Assembly (NCBI GenBank): GCA_030150795.1
Contig: JASLFF010000169.1
Coordinates: 1 to 5,287, forward strand
DNA: 5,287 bases
DNA from: Terriglobales bacterium
Lineage (GTDB): Bacteria; Acidobacteriota; Terriglobia; Terriglobales; Gp1-AA117
Direction of reading: 5' to 3'
Shown here in pieces: positions 4,967 to 5,287 of the stretch. The notes under the pieces were generated by a model. That model saw nothing but the letters and a program-made list of their open reading frames with translations, was not told the origin of the DNA and did no database searches. Within the stretch, counting starts at the first letter, position 1, and each line of letters opens with the position of its first letter. The translations under genes and the position numbers were made by a program.

Positions 4967-5287
4967 ATGACCCATCAGCAGCTTGTCCGGATGGCCGAGC
5001 AGTGGCTTCGCACCCGATATCGTTGTGGAATCGTCCTGTCAGAACAATCCTGCGCCAGCGGTGAAACGCCCGATGTGATTGCCTGGAAAGGCAAATGCCG
5101 CTCGGTGGTGGTGGAATGCAAGGTATCCCGCGCCGACTTTTTTGCCGACCGCGAAAAGCCTTTCCGCAAAGACCCCGACTTGGCCATGGGATGCGAGCGT
5201 TTTTATCTGGTCCCGCAAGGCCTTATCCGCGCCGACGAGATGCCTCAAAAATGGGGGTTGCTGGAATGCAAAGGCCGCGAAGTCCAC
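4967..5287 (+). CDS. PD-(D/E)XK nuclease-like protein, N-terminal part (cut by window edge)
   Basis: An open frame from the ATG at 4967 runs off the right edge, giving 107 residues with no stop. It starts MTHQQLVRMAEQWLRTRY. E26, then ETPDVIAW (P35, D36), then SVVVECKVSRADFFADREKP (E50, K52) give the complete E...D...E-x-K order of a PD-(D/E)XK nuclease core. The ECKVSRADFFADR stretch resembles MmcB-like and phage-type members, which carry similar RADF.AD sequences. KDPDLAMGCERFYLVPQGLI continues the fold, followed by MPQKWGLLE. It probably acts on DNA, in repair or as a phage or mobile-element nuclease; the exact role is open. No ribosome site is visible (ACATCTTC precedes ATG). The protein cannot be called full length. 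Confidence 0.8.
   Translation, partial: MTHQQLVRMAEQWLRTRYRCGIVLSEQSCASGETPDVIAWKGKCRSVVVECKVSRADFFADREKPFRKDPDLAMGCERFYLVPQGLIRADEMPQKWGLLECKGREVH

Noticed and set aside
4975..5287. Minus-strand open frames at the right edge
   Set aside because: They are antisense to the plus-strand frame that holds an ordered E, D, E-x-K nuclease core, which is the stronger coding signal.

Overview
The window is a 5.3 kb stretch of bacterial chromosome with moderate GC and long, repeat-rich spacers. It looks like a soil or environmental bacterium. The gene types (a RAYT with REP hairpins, a pentapeptide-repeat protein with a conserved C-terminal domain, a homing-endonuclease-associated-repeat protein) and the word-like periodic spacers remind me of Acidobacteriota. 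That is recall and inference only; no rRNA, tRNA or universal marker gene is present to prove it. Most start codons lack a clear Shine-Dalgarno sequence.

Layout, left to right. Positions 1-132 hold short periodic repeats, and the last of them supplies the stop codon of the first gene. Positions 126-983 (minus) encode a protein with two N-terminal homing-endonuclease-associated repeats and a C-terminal PD-(D/E)XK-like domain. Positions 984-1489 are non-coding: a terminator-like hairpin, a diverged tandem duplication of about 185 bp, and broken REP copies. Positions 1490-1951 (plus) encode a REP-associated tyrosine transposase (RAYT) with its HUH motif and catalytic tyrosine intact. A REP hairpin lies just upstream (1448-1471) and another just downstream (2036-2059), each preceded by a GTAG or GTGG tetranucleotide. 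Positions 2167-3159 (plus) encode a pentapeptide-repeat protein with an alpha/beta, possibly TIR-like, C-terminal domain. Positions 3160-3332 hold a possible decayed coding fragment. Positions 3333-3650 (minus) encode a small membrane protein.

Positions 3651-4000 form a divergent intergenic region that is a large imperfect inverted repeat around a GATC-rich array. Positions 4001-4771 (plus) encode a class I SAM-dependent methyltransferase. Positions 4801-4905 repeat the same spacer modules, including a 35-bp identical GATC-rich block. From 4967 to the right edge runs the start of a second PD-(D/E)XK-type nuclease-like gene.

The genes do not form an obvious pathway or operon; every gene is separated by a sizeable spacer. 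What unites the window is the spacers: a RAYT/REP locus plus several families of period 7-10 bp word arrays. Three of these array modules sit upstream of gene starts in the same orientation relative to the gene. Two nuclease-like genes at the ends, a possible TIR-like protein and a RAYT suggest an accessory or variable region rather than a core housekeeping one.
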